64,000 nt of DNA from Nonomuraea coxensis DSM 45129 (GTDB lineage: Bacteria; Actinomycetota; Actinomycetes; Streptosporangiales; Streptosporangiaceae), in the NCBI RefSeq assembly GCF_019397265.1, contig NZ_CP068985.1:6192001-6256000 (forward strand), in the 5' to 3' direction. Below the pieces are notes generated by a model that had not been told where the DNA came from, ran no database searches, and saw nothing but the letters and a program-made list of their open reading frames with translations. Shown here in pieces: positions 7,839 to 17,324 of the stretch (the stretch's first letter is position 1; each line of letters starts with the position of its first letter). Made by a program: the position numbers and the translations under genes.

Positions 7839-8765
7839 ATGCGCAGCACCGCCGACTCCGTCCTCCAGCCGTCCGACGAGGTAGCCGAGGCCCTGGCCGG
7901 CGGCGCCCCGGTCGTGGCGCTGGAGTCCACGATCATCTCCCACGGCCTGCCGCAGCCGCGCAACCTGGAGGTCGCGCGCGAACTGGAGGAGATCGTCCGT
8001 GCTGCGGGAGCGGTGCCGGCCACGATCGCCGTGCTCGACGGCGTGCCCCGCATCGGGCTGGACGCGGCCGGGCTTGAGCGCATCGCGACCGAGCCCGGCC
8101 TGCGCAAGCTGGGCCAGCGGGACCTTCCCGTGGCCGCCGCGCTCAAGGCGAGCGGCGCGACCACGGTGTCGGCCACGTCGTTCCTCGCCGCGCGGGCCGG
8201 GGTGCGGATCTTCGCCACCGGCGGGCTCGGCGGCGTGCACCGGGGCTGGACCGAGGACCAGGACGAGTCGGCCGACCTCGACACGCTCGCCCGTACCCGG
8301 ATCACCGTCGTCTGCGCGGGCGTGAAGTCGATCCTCGACGTGCCCGCGACGCTCCAGCGCCTGGAGACCCGCGGCGTCAGCGTCGTGGGCTACCGCACCG
8401 ACGCCTTCCCCGGCTTCTACCTGAACACCTCCGGCCTGCCGATCGACTGGCGGATCGAGTCGCCCGAGGAGGCGGCGGCGATCATGCGCGGCCAGGACTC
8501 CCTCGGCGGCCAGGAGACGGCACTGATCGTCGCCAACCCCGTCCCCGTGGACCGGCAGCTCGACCCCGAGCTGCACGACCGCGTGCTGGCCGAGGCGCTG
8601 GCCGCCGCCGAGCGCGAGGGCGTCAAGGGCCAGGCGATCACCCCGTTCCTGCTCGGCTACCTGGTCGACGGCACGGGCGGCGCCTCCCTGGAGGCCAACC
8701 TCGCCGCCGTGCGCGGCAACGTCGCCCTCGCCGCGAGGATCGCCGTGAGCTGGGCCGACTCATGA
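7839..8765 (+). CDS. psuG: pseudouridine-5'-phosphate glycosidase
   Basis: A 308-residue enzyme that cleaves the C-C glycosidic bond of pseudouridine 5'-phosphate to uracil and ribose 5-phosphate. Family landmarks are all present: the early catalytic Glu in ALESTIISHGLPQPRN, the metal/substrate region ATGGLGGVHRGW with DESADL, the Schiff-base lysine region VCAGVKSILDVPATLQ, and the C-terminal EGVKGQAITPFLL. The length matches E. coli PsuG. The ATG follows AGGAG. The PfkB kinase gene overlaps its stop (ATGA), giving the usual psuK-psuG pair in reverse order. Confidence 0.95.
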   Translation: MRSTADSVLQPSDEVAEALAGGAPVVALESTIISHGLPQPRNLEVARELEEIVRAAGAVPATIAVLDGVPRIGLDAAGLERIATEPGLRKLGQRDLPVAAALKASGATTVSATSFLAARAGVRIFATGGLGGVHRGWTEDQDESADLDTLARTRITVVCAGVKSILDVPATLQRLETRGVSVVGYRTDAFPGFYLNTSGLPIDWRIESPEEAAAIMRGQDSLGGQETALIVANPVPVDRQLDPELHDRVLAEALAAAEREGVKGQAITPFLLGYLVDGTGGASLEANLAAVRGNVALAARIAVSWADS

Positions 8766-9691
8766 CCGACCACGGTCTCCTGGTCGTCGGGGACGCGGTC
8801 ACCGATGTGGTGGCGCTGCACGGTTCCCCCGTCCTGGCGGGCACCGACACCGCGGCCGACATCGTGCTGCGTCCCGGCGGCTCGGGCGCGAACACCGCCG
8901 CCTGGGCCGCCCACCTGGGCGCCGACGCCCGGCTGCTGGCCAGGCTGGGCTACGACAGCAGCGACTGGCACGTCGCCGAGCTGGTCAAGGCCGGCGTACG
9001 GCCCCAGGTGACCGTGGACCCCGACCACCCCACCGCCGTCGTGATCGCGATGGTGGACCCGAGCGGCGAGCGGTCCATGCTCACCAACCGGGGCGCGGGC
9101 GGCCTGATCTCCGAACGCGACTGGGACCCCGCCCTGCTGGAGGGGGTGGCCCGGCTGCACCTGTCCGGGTACGTGCTGTTCGCCCCGCCGGGCCTGGGCC
9201 TCGTCAGGGCCGCCCTGGCGGACGCGGCGGCGGCCGGGGTCACCGTCAGCGTGGACCCGGCCTCGACCAAGCCCCTGCGCGACTTCGGCGCCGAACGTTT
9301 CATGGCCGAGACCGCCGCGGCCGACCTCGTCATCCCCAATCTCGACGAGGCCCTGCTGCTCTCCGGCGCGCCCACGGCGGAGCGGGCGGCGGAGGCGCTG
9401 AGTGAGAAATACGGCACAGCCGTGGTGAAACTGGGCGCCGACGGCGCCCTGGCGGCGGTGAACGGAACCATCACCGCGCGGGTGCCTGGCCTGCCGGGCG
9501 AGGTCGTGGACACGACCGGAGCTGGGGACGCCTTCGCCGCCGGGTTTCTCGCCGCCACCTTGCGGGGATGCGGGGAAAGAGCCGCTCTGGAGGAAGGATG
9601 TCGTGCGGGTGCCGCATGTGTGGCCCAGGTGGGGGGTCGTCCACGGTACGGTTTGGATCTGAACCGTCTTTACCCTATTCACACTGATTGA
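8762..9691 (+). CDS. PfkB-family carbohydrate kinase, probable pseudouridine kinase
   Basis: A 309-residue ribokinase-type protein. It has the N-terminal GG motif (LRPGGSGANTAAWAAHLG) and the C-terminal DTTGAGDAFAAGFLAA with catalytic Asp and anion hole. Its start overlaps the psuG stop by four bases (ATGA), so the two are translationally coupled. In established pathways PsuK phosphorylates pseudouridine for PsuG, so the same role is inferred from context; PfkB family specificity cannot be read from motifs alone (adenosine, ribose or fructose kinases are alternatives). Confidence 0.85.
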   Translation: MTDHGLLVVGDAVTDVVALHGSPVLAGTDTAADIVLRPGGSGANTAAWAAHLGADARLLARLGYDSSDWHVAELVKAGVRPQVTVDPDHPTAVVIAMVDPSGERSMLTNRGAGGLISERDWDPALLEGVARLHLSGYVLFAPPGLGLVRAALADAAAAGVTVSVDPASTKPLRDFGAERFMAETAAADLVIPNLDEALLLSGAPTAERAAEALSEKYGTAVVKLGADGALAAVNGTITARVPGLPGEVVDTTGAGDAFAAGFLAATLRGCGERAALEEGCRAGAACVAQVGGRPRYGLDLNRLYPIHTD

Positions 9692-9773
9692 TAGCTTGCC
9701 GCGTAGGCTGCACCATGAGCCACATGCGCAACGGGCAGCACACGCGGCACACTGGGGAGGATAAGGTCCGCCG

Positions 9774-12194
9774 ATGGAAGTCGAGTCATCGATCTGCCTG
9801 AGCGACCTAGTCCCAGCTCTGCGCTGGAGCCGGCCACAGCAGGTGGCCGAGGCGCTGGGCGACCCGCGCCTGCCCGCGGGATGGTGGTCCTCCCTCCCCC
9901 TCTCCAAGGCGCTCGGCACGGCGGGACTCGACTGGATCTGCGAACGCCTCGGCCGGCTGGCCACCGCCCGCTGGGACCACCTGCCCCTGTGCGACCTGGT
10001 GCCCGCCCTGACCGTGCATCCCGTAGACCCGGCGCTGCCCGGCTGGTCCGAGGCCACCCGTACGGCGGTCATCGGCCTCGGCGGCTGGCAGCGATTGCGC
10101 CGGCTGTCCCCCAGCGACCTCGGCACCCCGTCCGCCACGCCCGAGGTGGTGGTCGGCGCGGTCCTCCGCGAGATCCTCGGCCGCATCCCGGCCCTCCCCG
10201 CCGCCGGCCGGCCCGAGTTGACGCTGCCGGTGCAGCGGGGGGCGGGCGGCGCTGAGGAGTCCAGGAACACCGGCTCCTTCCCCGCCGTGCCTTCGAGCGG
10301 CCCCTTCGTCGCCCCCTCCCCCAACGGCCAGAGCGGCCCCTTCGCCGCCCCCGCCGACGACCCGCTCCCCTCCTCCCCCGGCCGGAACGACCCGCTCGCC
10401 GCCTCCGCGGGCGGCCAGAGCGGTCCCTTCGCCGCGCAGCCCGGCGGACAGAGCGGGCCGGGCGCCGGGCAGCCAGGCGGGCCGTCCGGCGGGCAGGGCA
10501 ACGGGCTGCCGCAGCGCCCCGCGGCGGCGTTCCCCGGACGCTCGGGGGAGCCGCAGGCAGGAGGGCACCCCGGCGAGCCGCGCCAGACGGGCTCGTTCCC
10601 CGCACAGGGCGGCGACCGCCACACGGGCTCCTTCCCGGCCGTACCCGGCGAACAGCGTCATACAGGGTCCTTCCCGGCCGTACCCGGGGAGCCGCGCCAG
10701 ACGGGGTCGTTCCCGGCCGTACCCGGGGAGCCGCGCCAGACGGGGTCGTTCCCGGCCGTACCCGGGGAGCCGCGCCAGACGGGGTCGTTCCCGGCGCAGA
10801 GCGGCGCGTTCGCCGCCCAGCCGCAGAACGGCGCCCTGCCCCAGCGCCAGACCCCCGGCCAGCCGCCTCAGCCCGGCCAATCGCCGCAGCCCGGACAACA
10901 GGCCCAGCAGAGCCAGCCGGGCCAGCCTTCTCAGGCGCCCGGTCAGCCTTCTCAGCTGCCCGGTCAGCCTGGCCAGGCGTCGGCCGGTCAGCCCGGCGCG
11001 GCCGACCGCCTGCCGCAGCGCCCCGCGGCCCGGCAGCCGGGCCGCGAGGAGACCGGCTCCTTCCCCGCCGTCCCGGGCGTCCCCGGCGCGGCCCCGGCGA
11101 AGACCGGCGGCGCCGCATCGTCCCCGGTGCCGTTCGACACCGACCACGCCATGGTCCGCGTCGTCGACAACCTCTTCCGCGGCCTGGACAAGCTGGAGCT
11201 GGCCGTGGCCGTGCACCGGCTGTTCGCCGAGGACCCGATCAGCCTCCGCACGCTCGCCCACAAGCTGCTGGTCGAGCGAGAAGCCCTCTCCCACGCGCAG
11301 CGCACGGCCGAGGAGCGGGTGCTGACCTGGCTACGCTCCTCGGAGTCCGCGCCGGTGACCGGGCACATGTTCCGCCTGACCGAGTGGCTGGGCGCGGCGG
11401 CCACCGAGGAGCAGCTGATCGGCGCCGACCCGGCCCACCCGGTGATGGTGCCCTCGCTGCGCACCCCGCTCTGGCGGGTGCTGGTCACCCTCATGCCCGA
11501 CCGCCGTCTCCAGGACGGCTGGCTCGTGGTGGGCGACATCCACGGCCTCCAGGCCCGTACGCGCCGGCTCCTGGCCACGGCCCTGCCGGACGCCGACATG
11601 GTGGAGCTCATGGCCGAGCTGGGCATCCGCGCCCATTCCGCCAAGGCATGGCTGGAGGCCCTGCCGCCGGAGTCCGCCGACCCGATGGCCTCGGCGCCGT
11701 CCCCGTCCCAGCCCCTCCCCCGCCGCACACCGGGCGCGAACGGCCACCACCACCGCGGCGGCCAGCCGATCCCGGCCGCCACGAGCGGCTCGATCGACCC
11801 GTCGGCCGCGCTCGCCACGCTGTCGGCGCTGTCCGGCGGCCGGTCCGGCATGCTGCCGGCCGGCCTGGCGGGCGCCCCGGCGACGCCGCCCCCGCCGCTG
11901 CCGAGCCCGTCCTCCGACCCGCGCCGCTGGCAGCGCATCGAGGTCACGCCCGAGCACCTGCGCGGCGGCCCCGTGCCGGTCCCCGAGGGGTACGCCGCCC
12001 AGCTCGGCATGCGCCCCGGCACGCTGCTGTCGGTCACCGGCCCCGGCGACAACGCGATCGTCCTCGTCTGGCAGGGCCACCAGCCGGTCTTCGACTCGCT
12101 CCAGCCGGTGCTCATGCGCCTGAACGCCCGCCCCGGCGACCAGGTGTACGTGACAGTGGACGGCTACCGCCTGGAGGCCCAGCTGACCGGCTGA
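9774..12194 (+). CDS. 806-aa protein of unknown function: helical N- and C-terminal domains joined by a Pro/Gln/Gly repeat linker
   Basis: Three parts can be seen. Residues 1-145 are helical and include a stretch (WSEATRTAVIGLGGWQRLRR, then LSPSDL and VVGAVLREIL) that resembles the helix-hairpin arrangement of RNA polymerase alpha C-terminal domains. Residues about 160-455 are low complexity, Pro/Gln/Gly rich, with TGSFPAV repeats. Residues 460-640 are helical, with DPISLRTLAHKLLVEREAL and a following basic helix reminiscent of sigma region 3/4 helix-turn-helix. A compact C-terminal domain (about 720-806) ends the protein. These resemblances are inference, not confident homology. GGGGAGG lies 13 bases before the ATG, rather far. 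The gene stands alone on the plus strand between psuK-like and MFS genes. Confidence 0.75.
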   Translation: MEVESSICLSDLVPALRWSRPQQVAEALGDPRLPAGWWSSLPLSKALGTAGLDWICERLGRLATARWDHLPLCDLVPALTVHPVDPALPGWSEATRTAVIGLGGWQRLRRLSPSDLGTPSATPEVVVGAVLREILGRIPALPAAGRPELTLPVQRGAGGAEESRNTGSFPAVPSSGPFVAPSPNGQSGPFAAPADDPLPSSPGRNDPLAASAGGQSGPFAAQPGGQSGPGAGQPGGPSGGQGNGLPQRPAAAFPGRSGEPQAGGHPGEPRQTGSFPAQGGDRHTGSFPAVPGEQRHTGSFPAVPGEPRQTGSFPAVPGEPRQTGSFPAVPGEPRQTGSFPAQSGAFAAQPQNGALPQRQTPGQPPQPGQSPQPGQQAQQSQPGQPSQAPGQPSQLPGQPGQASAGQPGAADRLPQRPAARQPGREETGSFPAVPGVPGAAPAKTGGAASSPVPFDTDHAMVRVVDNLFRGLDKLELAVAVHRLFAEDPISLRTLAHKLLVEREALSHAQRTAEERVLTWLRSSESAPVTGHMFRLTEWLGAAATEEQLIGADPAHPVMVPSLRTPLWRVLVTLMPDRRLQDGWLVVGDIHGLQARTRRLLATALPDADMVELMAELGIRAHSAKAWLEALPPESADPMASAPSPSQPLPRRTPGANGHHHRGGQPIPAATSGSIDPSAALATLSALSGGRSGMLPAGLAGAPATPPPPLPSPSSDPRRWQRIEVTPEHLRGGPVPVPEGYAAQLGMRPGTLLSVTGPGDNAIVLVWQGHQPVFDSLQPVLMRLNARPGDQVYVTVDGYRLEAQLTG
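10587..10799 (+). repeat. 39-bp in-frame tandem repeat (13-residue TGSFPAVPGEPRQ unit)
   Basis: Six successive units begin with TGSFPA; three central ones (about 10664-10780) are almost identical at base level and encode TGSFPAVPGEPRQ, and the flanking ones are diverged (QGGDRH, VPGEQRH). Isolated TGSFPAVP segments also occur near residue 166 and near residue 423 of the same protein. The recent expansion of the central copies suggests unequal exchange or slippage under selection for frame. Confidence 0.9.
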
Positions 12195-12227
12195 GCCCCA
12201 CGCTCATCCACACGAACGGCCCCGCCG

Positions 12228-12258
12228 GCCGAGGAGCCCGGCGGATGCGATCCTCGGC
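12228..12258 (+). terminator. candidate terminator hairpin after the 806-aa gene
   Basis: The arms GCCGAGGA (12228-12235) and TCCTCGGC (12251-12258) are perfect inverted repeats with a 15-base loop, 34 bases after the stop codon, and followed by GACGAAAACG rather than a U-tract. The rest of the 240-base gap to the next gene shows nothing clear. Confidence 0.4.
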
Positions 12259-12434
12259 GACGAAAACGCCTCCGCTGAGCCGGCGGCGCACCTGAACACG
12301 CGGCCATCCGAGCTGCCACCGCCGATCCAGGGAACTGCCGGCGTCGCGGTTCCGGCCACCGTCTTGATCGCCACATCCGACGCGACGATGCTCGAACCCG
12401 GACGAGCATGTACGGAACGACGCGAAGGAGATCC

Positions 12435-13640
12435 ATGGACGCCGGGACGACCGCCGAAACCTCGGCCCAGCCACGCACCCCCTGGGGCACGATCGCCGTC
12501 GTCTACCTCGGAGGGGTCGTCGCGGCCATGAGCCTCGGCAAGTTCGCCCCCGTCGGGCCGGCCGTGGCGGCCGAACTCGGGCTGTCGCTGGCGCAACTGG
12601 GCTGGGTCATCTCCACGGTGGTCGGCGTCGGAGCCGCCGTCGGCCTGCTCGCCGGCTACCTGATCCGCCGCTTCGGCGCCGAGCGGTCGCTGGTCGCCGG
12701 GCTCGTCCTGACGGCGGTGGCGAGCGCGGCGGGGGCGGTCGCGAGCGGCTACGCCTGGCTGCTGACCGCCCGGGGCGTCGAAGGCGTCGGATACCTGCTG
12801 GTCACCATCGCCTGCCCCGCGCTGATCGTCCGGCTGGCCAGGGAACGCGACCGCGGGACCGCGCTGTCCGTCTGGGCCACGTTCGTCGCGGTGGGCCTGG
12901 GCGCCAGCACGCTCGCCGGGGGCGCGATCGGCACGGCGATCGGCTGGCGCGGCTGGATCGGCGTCCTCGCCGGGCTGACGCTCGTGATGGCGCTCGTCGT
13001 ACGGGTGCGCCTGCCGCGCGGCTCCGCCCGGCACCAGGAGACCGGGCCCGTGCCCCGCGTGCGGGCGCTGGCCTGGCCCGGCCTGCTGGCCGCGGCCTTC
13101 TGCCTGGCCGTGCTCGTGACCATCCCCGTGCTCGTCCTGCTGCCCACGCTCCTGGTCGAGCGGTACGGCCACTCGGCCGCCTCCGCGGGCGCGGTCACCG
13201 CCGTGATCTCGCTGCTCAGCGCGCTCGGCGGGGTCACCGTCGGGGTGCTGCTGCGCCGGGGCACGCCGGTCGGCGTCCTGGCGCTGGCCGGGCTGCTCAC
13301 GCTGCCCGCCGCCTGGCTCATGTTCGGCGGCCACGGCTCGTCGCCGGCCGCGCTGACCGGGGCGGGCGTCATCTCGATCGAGAACGGCTTTCTCGGCGCC
13401 CTCGTCATCGCCGCCCTGCCGCTGGTGCTGGAGCGGCTCGACCACGCCGACGTCGGCAACGGCGTCGTCGCCCAGGCGGGCAGCATCGGCTCCCTCCTCG
13501 GCCCGCCGCTGTTCGGCCTGGTGGCCGAAGGACTCGACCTGCAGGCGCTGGTGCCGGTCATCGCCGTGGGGATCGTGATCTCCGTCGGCGTACTCCTGCT
13601 GGTCGGCCGCAGAACCACCCGGCCACTGCCCGCCGGCTGA
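12435..13640 (+). CDS. MFS transporter (CynX/NimT-like)
   Basis: A 401-residue, roughly 12-helix membrane carrier. The loop between helices 2 and 3 reads GYLIRRFGAERSL, a variant of the MFS signature, and there is a long central cytoplasmic loop near residue 190 (RVRLPRGSARHQET). I start at the ATG at 12435, which follows GAAGGAG at 5-base spacing; the upstream ATG at 12408 has no such site. Length and topology fit the cyanate/nitroimidazole permease branch, but the substrate cannot be inferred. It is the only gene in its unit. Confidence 0.85.
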   Translation: MDAGTTAETSAQPRTPWGTIAVVYLGGVVAAMSLGKFAPVGPAVAAELGLSLAQLGWVISTVVGVGAAVGLLAGYLIRRFGAERSLVAGLVLTAVASAAGAVASGYAWLLTARGVEGVGYLLVTIACPALIVRLARERDRGTALSVWATFVAVGLGASTLAGGAIGTAIGWRGWIGVLAGLTLVMALVVRVRLPRGSARHQETGPVPRVRALAWPGLLAAAFCLAVLVTIPVLVLLPTLLVERYGHSAASAGAVTAVISLLSALGGVTVGVLLRRGTPVGVLALAGLLTLPAAWLMFGGHGSSPAALTGAGVISIENGFLGALVIAALPLVLERLDHADVGNGVVAQAGSIGSLLGPPLFGLVAEGLDLQALVPVIAVGIVISVGVLLLVGRRTTRPLPAG

Positions 13641-13762
13641 CCCCGGCAGCGGGGTCGCCGGCCCTTTGGACGGCTTCGCCGGCGGGCAAGGCGGGCACGT
13701 CAGAGCGGGTCGGTCGGAGCGGGTCCGACCAAAACAGGGCAGGGCCGGTCAGGGCGGGACGG

Positions 13763-16700
13763 TCAGGGGAGGTCGTCGAAGAGGTGCAGGCGGTGGGCGG
13801 TGGCGGCGGCCTCGCCTCTGCCGGCGACGCCGAGCTTGGCCAGGATGTTGGAGACGTGCACGCTCACCGTCTTCACCGAGATGACCAGCGTCTCGGCGAT
13901 CTCGCGGTTGCTGCGGCCGTTCGTCACCTCGCGCAGCACCTCCAGCTCGCGCGCCGTCAGGCCGAGCGGCGGCCCGTCGCCTGCGGGCTCGTCGGCCGCG
14001 CCAACCCCGGCACCGCCACCGCCACCGATGCGGGCCCGGCGGCGGACGGCTTCGAGCTGCTCCAGCAGCGGCGCGGCGCCGAGCCGGGCGGCCAGCTCGC
14101 GGGCCCGCTCCAGCCGGGCCGCCGCCTCCTGCCGGTCGCCCGCCGCGAGCAGCGCCTGCGCCCACCACAGCTGGGCGCGGGCCTCCATGTAGGGCTGCCC
14201 GAGATCGACCCAGGCGCCGGCCGCGGCCTCCCACGCCTTAACCCGCCACCCGGCCCGCGCCGCCACGTCGCCAACCGACGGTTCCGCACCGGAGGCGGCC
14301 GGCTCTGGTCCCATCAGTGCCTCGAAGGTGAGCCGTTGCGCCTCCTGCAGCGCGCCCTCCGTGCCGATCCGCCGGGCCACCTCACGCAGGCGGGGCAGCG
14401 CGGCCGCCGCCTGCTCCGCCACGGAGGCCCGCTCGATGGACATCCTGCCGCCGGCCGCGCCGGCCGCGACGCCGGTCAGGAGACGGGCGAAGGTCACCAG
14501 GAGCTGCCACACGTAACGCGGGCTGGAGATCAGGTCGCGCTCGGCCAGCGCCTCGGTCACCTCCCGCACCGCCTCGGCGACCTGGCCGCGCGCCTCCAGC
14601 AGCCGCACCTTCCGCCGCAGGTGCGGCAGCAGCGTCTGGTCGCGGTGGGCGCCCCGCGACAGCACCCCGCGCGAGACGTCGAGCAGGTGCTCGGCCCGGT
14701 CGAGCTGCCCGCGCGCGAGCGCGATGTCGGTGGCGAACCCCTGCAGGCTCGCCCGGTAGGGGGCGGGCGGCGTGAGGTCGAGGGCCTGCTCGATGACCTC
14801 CAGCGCCTCGTCCCACCGCCCGAGCGAGACCAGCGGCTCGGCGAGGTTGATCGTGAGGAACGTGCCGGAGGTGCGCGCCAGGCCGTACTGGGCGGAGTCG
14901 TCGATGCCCGCGCGGGCGACCTCGGCGGCCCGCTCGTGCCATCCCGCGCCCTCCAGCGCGTCGGACTCGGAGATCGCGCAGCGCATGAGCGCGTTGTAGG
15001 CGTCGGCGGCGGCGGCGATGCGGCGCGCCTCGGCGAACGCCTCCATCTGCGCCTCGACCTCGTGGAAGCGGTAGCGCGCCCAGGTGGCGGTGATCAGGGA
15101 GTTGGCCTCGACGTTGGCGTCGCCGACCGCGCGGGCGATCTCGCGGGCGATCTCGGCGGTGGCGATCTTCTCGTCCTCGTCCTCGGGCCTGAAGAGCATG
15201 CGGGACAGGCTCTCCAGCACCTGGGCGCGCAGCCGCGTGGGGGGCTCGGCGGGCACCAGGGAGGCGGCGCGGCGCAGGTCGTCGAGGTTGCCGGGGCGGC
15301 CCAGGTCGTAGCGGGTCAGGCCGCGCTGGCGCAGGACGACGGCGGTGCGCACCGGATCGGTCTCGGGGTCGAGCTCGGCCAGGAGGGCGCCCGCCAGGGC
15401 GATGCTGCGTTCGTACTCGCCGGCCAGGTGGGCGACCACGGTGGTCTGCCGCAGCACGTCGAGCCGGTCGGCGCCGATCCGCCCCGCGGCGTCGGGCACC
15501 TGGTCCCACAGCTCCAGGACGCGGGAGAGCATGCGGAGCTGCTCGCCGTAGGCGGTGGAGGTGCGCGCGGCGGCGGCCGCCCGCCAGGCGCTGACCAGCG
15601 CCCACGTGGAGTCGTGGGCGGCGTGCCAGTGGTGGGCCAGCTCGATCGCACCGCGCGGGGCGGGCAGGATCGACAGGTCGCGTTCCAGCGCCTCGGCGTA
15701 GCGGGTGTGCAGGCGGGTGTGCTCGCCCGGCAGCAGGTCGTCGTGGAGCGCCTCGCGGATGAGCGCGTGCCGGAAGCTGTAGCCCTCGCCGTCGACCACG
15801 AGCACGTTGCCGGCGACGGCCGGGCGCAGCGCACGGGACAGGGCGGTGTCGTCGAGCCCGGCGACGGCCGACAGCAGGTCGTGCTCGATGCGCTGGCCGC
15901 CCGCGCTGGCCACCCGCAGCAGCTCCTGCGTCTCCTCCGGCAGCCGCTCGACGCGGGCGAGCAGCAGGTCGCGCAGCGACTCGGGCAGGTCGCCCCGGCC
16001 GCCGCCCTCGCTCAGCAGCGCCTCGACGAACAGCGGGTTTCCCTCGCTGCGGGCGTAGATGAGGTCCATGTCGGCGGTCGCCGGCCGGCGCTCCAGGATG
16101 CTGGCCGCCTGTGCGACGGCCTCCCTGCGGGTCAGCCTCCGCAGCTCGACCCGGGTGACCCACTCCACCCGGCCCAGCTCGGCCAGCATGGGCCGCAGCG
16201 GGTGGGTGCGGTGGAGCTCGTCGCTGCGGTAGGTGACCACGAGCAGCAGCCGCCCGGCGGTGCGCTGGTAGCGGACCAGGAACGACAGCAGGTCGCGGGT
16301 GGAGCGGTCGGCCCAGTGGGCGTCCTCGATGACGAGCGCGACCGGGCGCTCCTCGGCCAGCCGCTCCAGCAGCCCGAGCACCAGCTCGAACAGGCGCGCG
16401 CGGGCCTCGGCGCCCTCCCTGCCCGGCTCGCCGAACTCGGGCAGCAGCCGGGCCAGCCCGCCCGTCGCGCCGCCGGGCACGAGCGCCGCGACGCCGTCGC
16501 GGCCGAGCCGCCGCACGAGCCCGCGCAGCACGGCGGTGAACGGCGCGAACGGCAGGCCCTCGGTGCCCAGCTCCAGGCAGCCGCCGACGAGCACGAGAGC
16601 GTCGTCGGCGCGGTCGGCGAACTCGACCAGCAGCCGGGTCTTGCCGACCCCGGCCTCGCCGCCCACCAGCACGGTGGCGGGCACGCCGGCGCGCGCCTCG

Positions 16701-16774
16701 GCGAGCGCGTCGCGGAGGACGGCGAGCTCGCGGACACGCCCGACGAACAGCGGGCTGACGGCATGAACGGTCAC
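13763..16774 (-). CDS. large ATP-binding LuxR-family regulator (LAL/MalT-like)
   Basis: A 1003-residue STAND-type regulator. Near the N-terminus are Walker A (GGEAGVGKTRLLVEFA, about residue 38) and Walker B (VALVIEDAHWADRST, about residue 145) of the AAA/NACHT-like ATPase. A long helical, TPR-like middle follows. The C-terminal LuxR helix-turn-helix is LTARELEVLREVTNGRSNRE through VKTVSVHVSNILAKLG (about 935-990). Length is normal for actinobacterial LAL proteins, which activate catabolic or secondary-metabolite genes when they bind ligand and ATP. It is the last gene of a minus-strand run; the GNAT gene lies 49 bases upstream. The target is unknown. Confidence 0.93.
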   Translation of the reverse strand: MTVHAVSPLFVGRVRELAVLRDALAEARAGVPATVLVGGEAGVGKTRLLVEFADRADDALVLVGGCLELGTEGLPFAPFTAVLRGLVRRLGRDGVAALVPGGATGGLARLLPEFGEPGREGAEARARLFELVLGLLERLAEERPVALVIEDAHWADRSTRDLLSFLVRYQRTAGRLLLVVTYRSDELHRTHPLRPMLAELGRVEWVTRVELRRLTRREAVAQAASILERRPATADMDLIYARSEGNPLFVEALLSEGGGRGDLPESLRDLLLARVERLPEETQELLRVASAGGQRIEHDLLSAVAGLDDTALSRALRPAVAGNVLVVDGEGYSFRHALIREALHDDLLPGEHTRLHTRYAEALERDLSILPAPRGAIELAHHWHAAHDSTWALVSAWRAAAAARTSTAYGEQLRMLSRVLELWDQVPDAAGRIGADRLDVLRQTTVVAHLAGEYERSIALAGALLAELDPETDPVRTAVVLRQRGLTRYDLGRPGNLDDLRRAASLVPAEPPTRLRAQVLESLSRMLFRPEDEDEKIATAEIAREIARAVGDANVEANSLITATWARYRFHEVEAQMEAFAEARRIAAAADAYNALMRCAISESDALEGAGWHERAAEVARAGIDDSAQYGLARTSGTFLTINLAEPLVSLGRWDEALEVIEQALDLTPPAPYRASLQGFATDIALARGQLDRAEHLLDVSRGVLSRGAHRDQTLLPHLRRKVRLLEARGQVAEAVREVTEALAERDLISSPRYVWQLLVTFARLLTGVAAGAAGGRMSIERASVAEQAAAALPRLREVARRIGTEGALQEAQRLTFEALMGPEPAASGAEPSVGDVAARAGWRVKAWEAAAGAWVDLGQPYMEARAQLWWAQALLAAGDRQEAAARLERARELAARLGAAPLLEQLEAVRRRARIGGGGGAGVGAADEPAGDGPPLGLTARELEVLREVTNGRSNREIAETLVISVKTVSVHVSNILAKLGVAGRGEAAATAHRLHLFDDLP

Positions 16775-16823
16775 GTACGCAAGGATGCCACCGCACCCCG
16801 ACAGATCCGCGCGCTGATCGCGC

Positions 16824-17258
16824 TCAGCGCAGCACCTTGCGGAAGAACGTGGCCGAAGCCTCGTAGCCGAGCGCGTGGTAGAACTCCGGCGCCCGCCGGG
16901 TGGCCATGGCGACGTAGCGGGCGCCGCGCGAGCGGGCCCACTGTTCGAACTCCTCCAGCAGCGTCCGCCCGATGCCCTGACGGCGCGAGCCCGGCTGGAC
17001 CATGGCCTCCTCGACCCAGGCGACCGGCCCGTTGGCGAACAGCGTGAGGTGCGTGAAGCCCAGCAGATAGCCGCGGACCCTGCCTTCCGCGACGGCCACG
17101 AGCAGCAGGGCGGAGTCGTTCGCCAGCAGCTCGGGGAGGGCGGCGTCGAAGGCGTCGCGCTCGGGCCGGAACGTCAGCCCGAAGTCGCGGGCCAGCGCGA
17201 ACACCTCGTCCGCGTCCGCCTTCTCCGCCCTCCTGATGAGAAGATCGTCAGCCGTCAT
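16824..17258 (-). CDS. GNAT-family N-acetyltransferase
   Basis: A 144-residue single-domain acetyltransferase. The acetyl-CoA binding motif A is seen as EEAMVQPGSRRQGIGRTLLE (Q/RxxGxG/A pattern), followed by ARSRGARYVAMATRRAPEF and YHALGYEASATFFRK, the usual C-terminal strands. I start at the ATG at 17258, which has AAGG 4-7 bases upstream, rather than at the longer in-frame ATG. It sits between the acyl-CoA dehydrogenase and the LuxR regulator on the same strand; whether it belongs to the catabolic operon is unclear. The acceptor substrate is unknown. Confidence 0.88.
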   Translation of the reverse strand: MTADDLLIRRAEKADADEVFALARDFGLTFRPERDAFDAALPELLANDSALLLVAVAEGRVRGYLLGFTHLTLFANGPVAWVEEAMVQPGSRRQGIGRTLLEEFEQWARSRGARYVAMATRRAPEFYHALGYEASATFFRKVLR

Positions 17259-17324
17259 GACCCTTGACAGTAGATCCTTCCGCGCCGGTGGCGCAAACAT
17301 GGAAGCCCTCGCGGGCCGGGAACC

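Noticed and set aside
13784..17047. Very long open frame (1087 codons) antisense to the LuxR-type regulator; similar long antisense frames at 46672-49851 and 35639-38632
   Set aside because: In very GC-rich DNA the antisense of a real gene often lacks stops. Their translations are Arg/Gly/Pro/His-rich without domains, and the opposite strand carries clear families.
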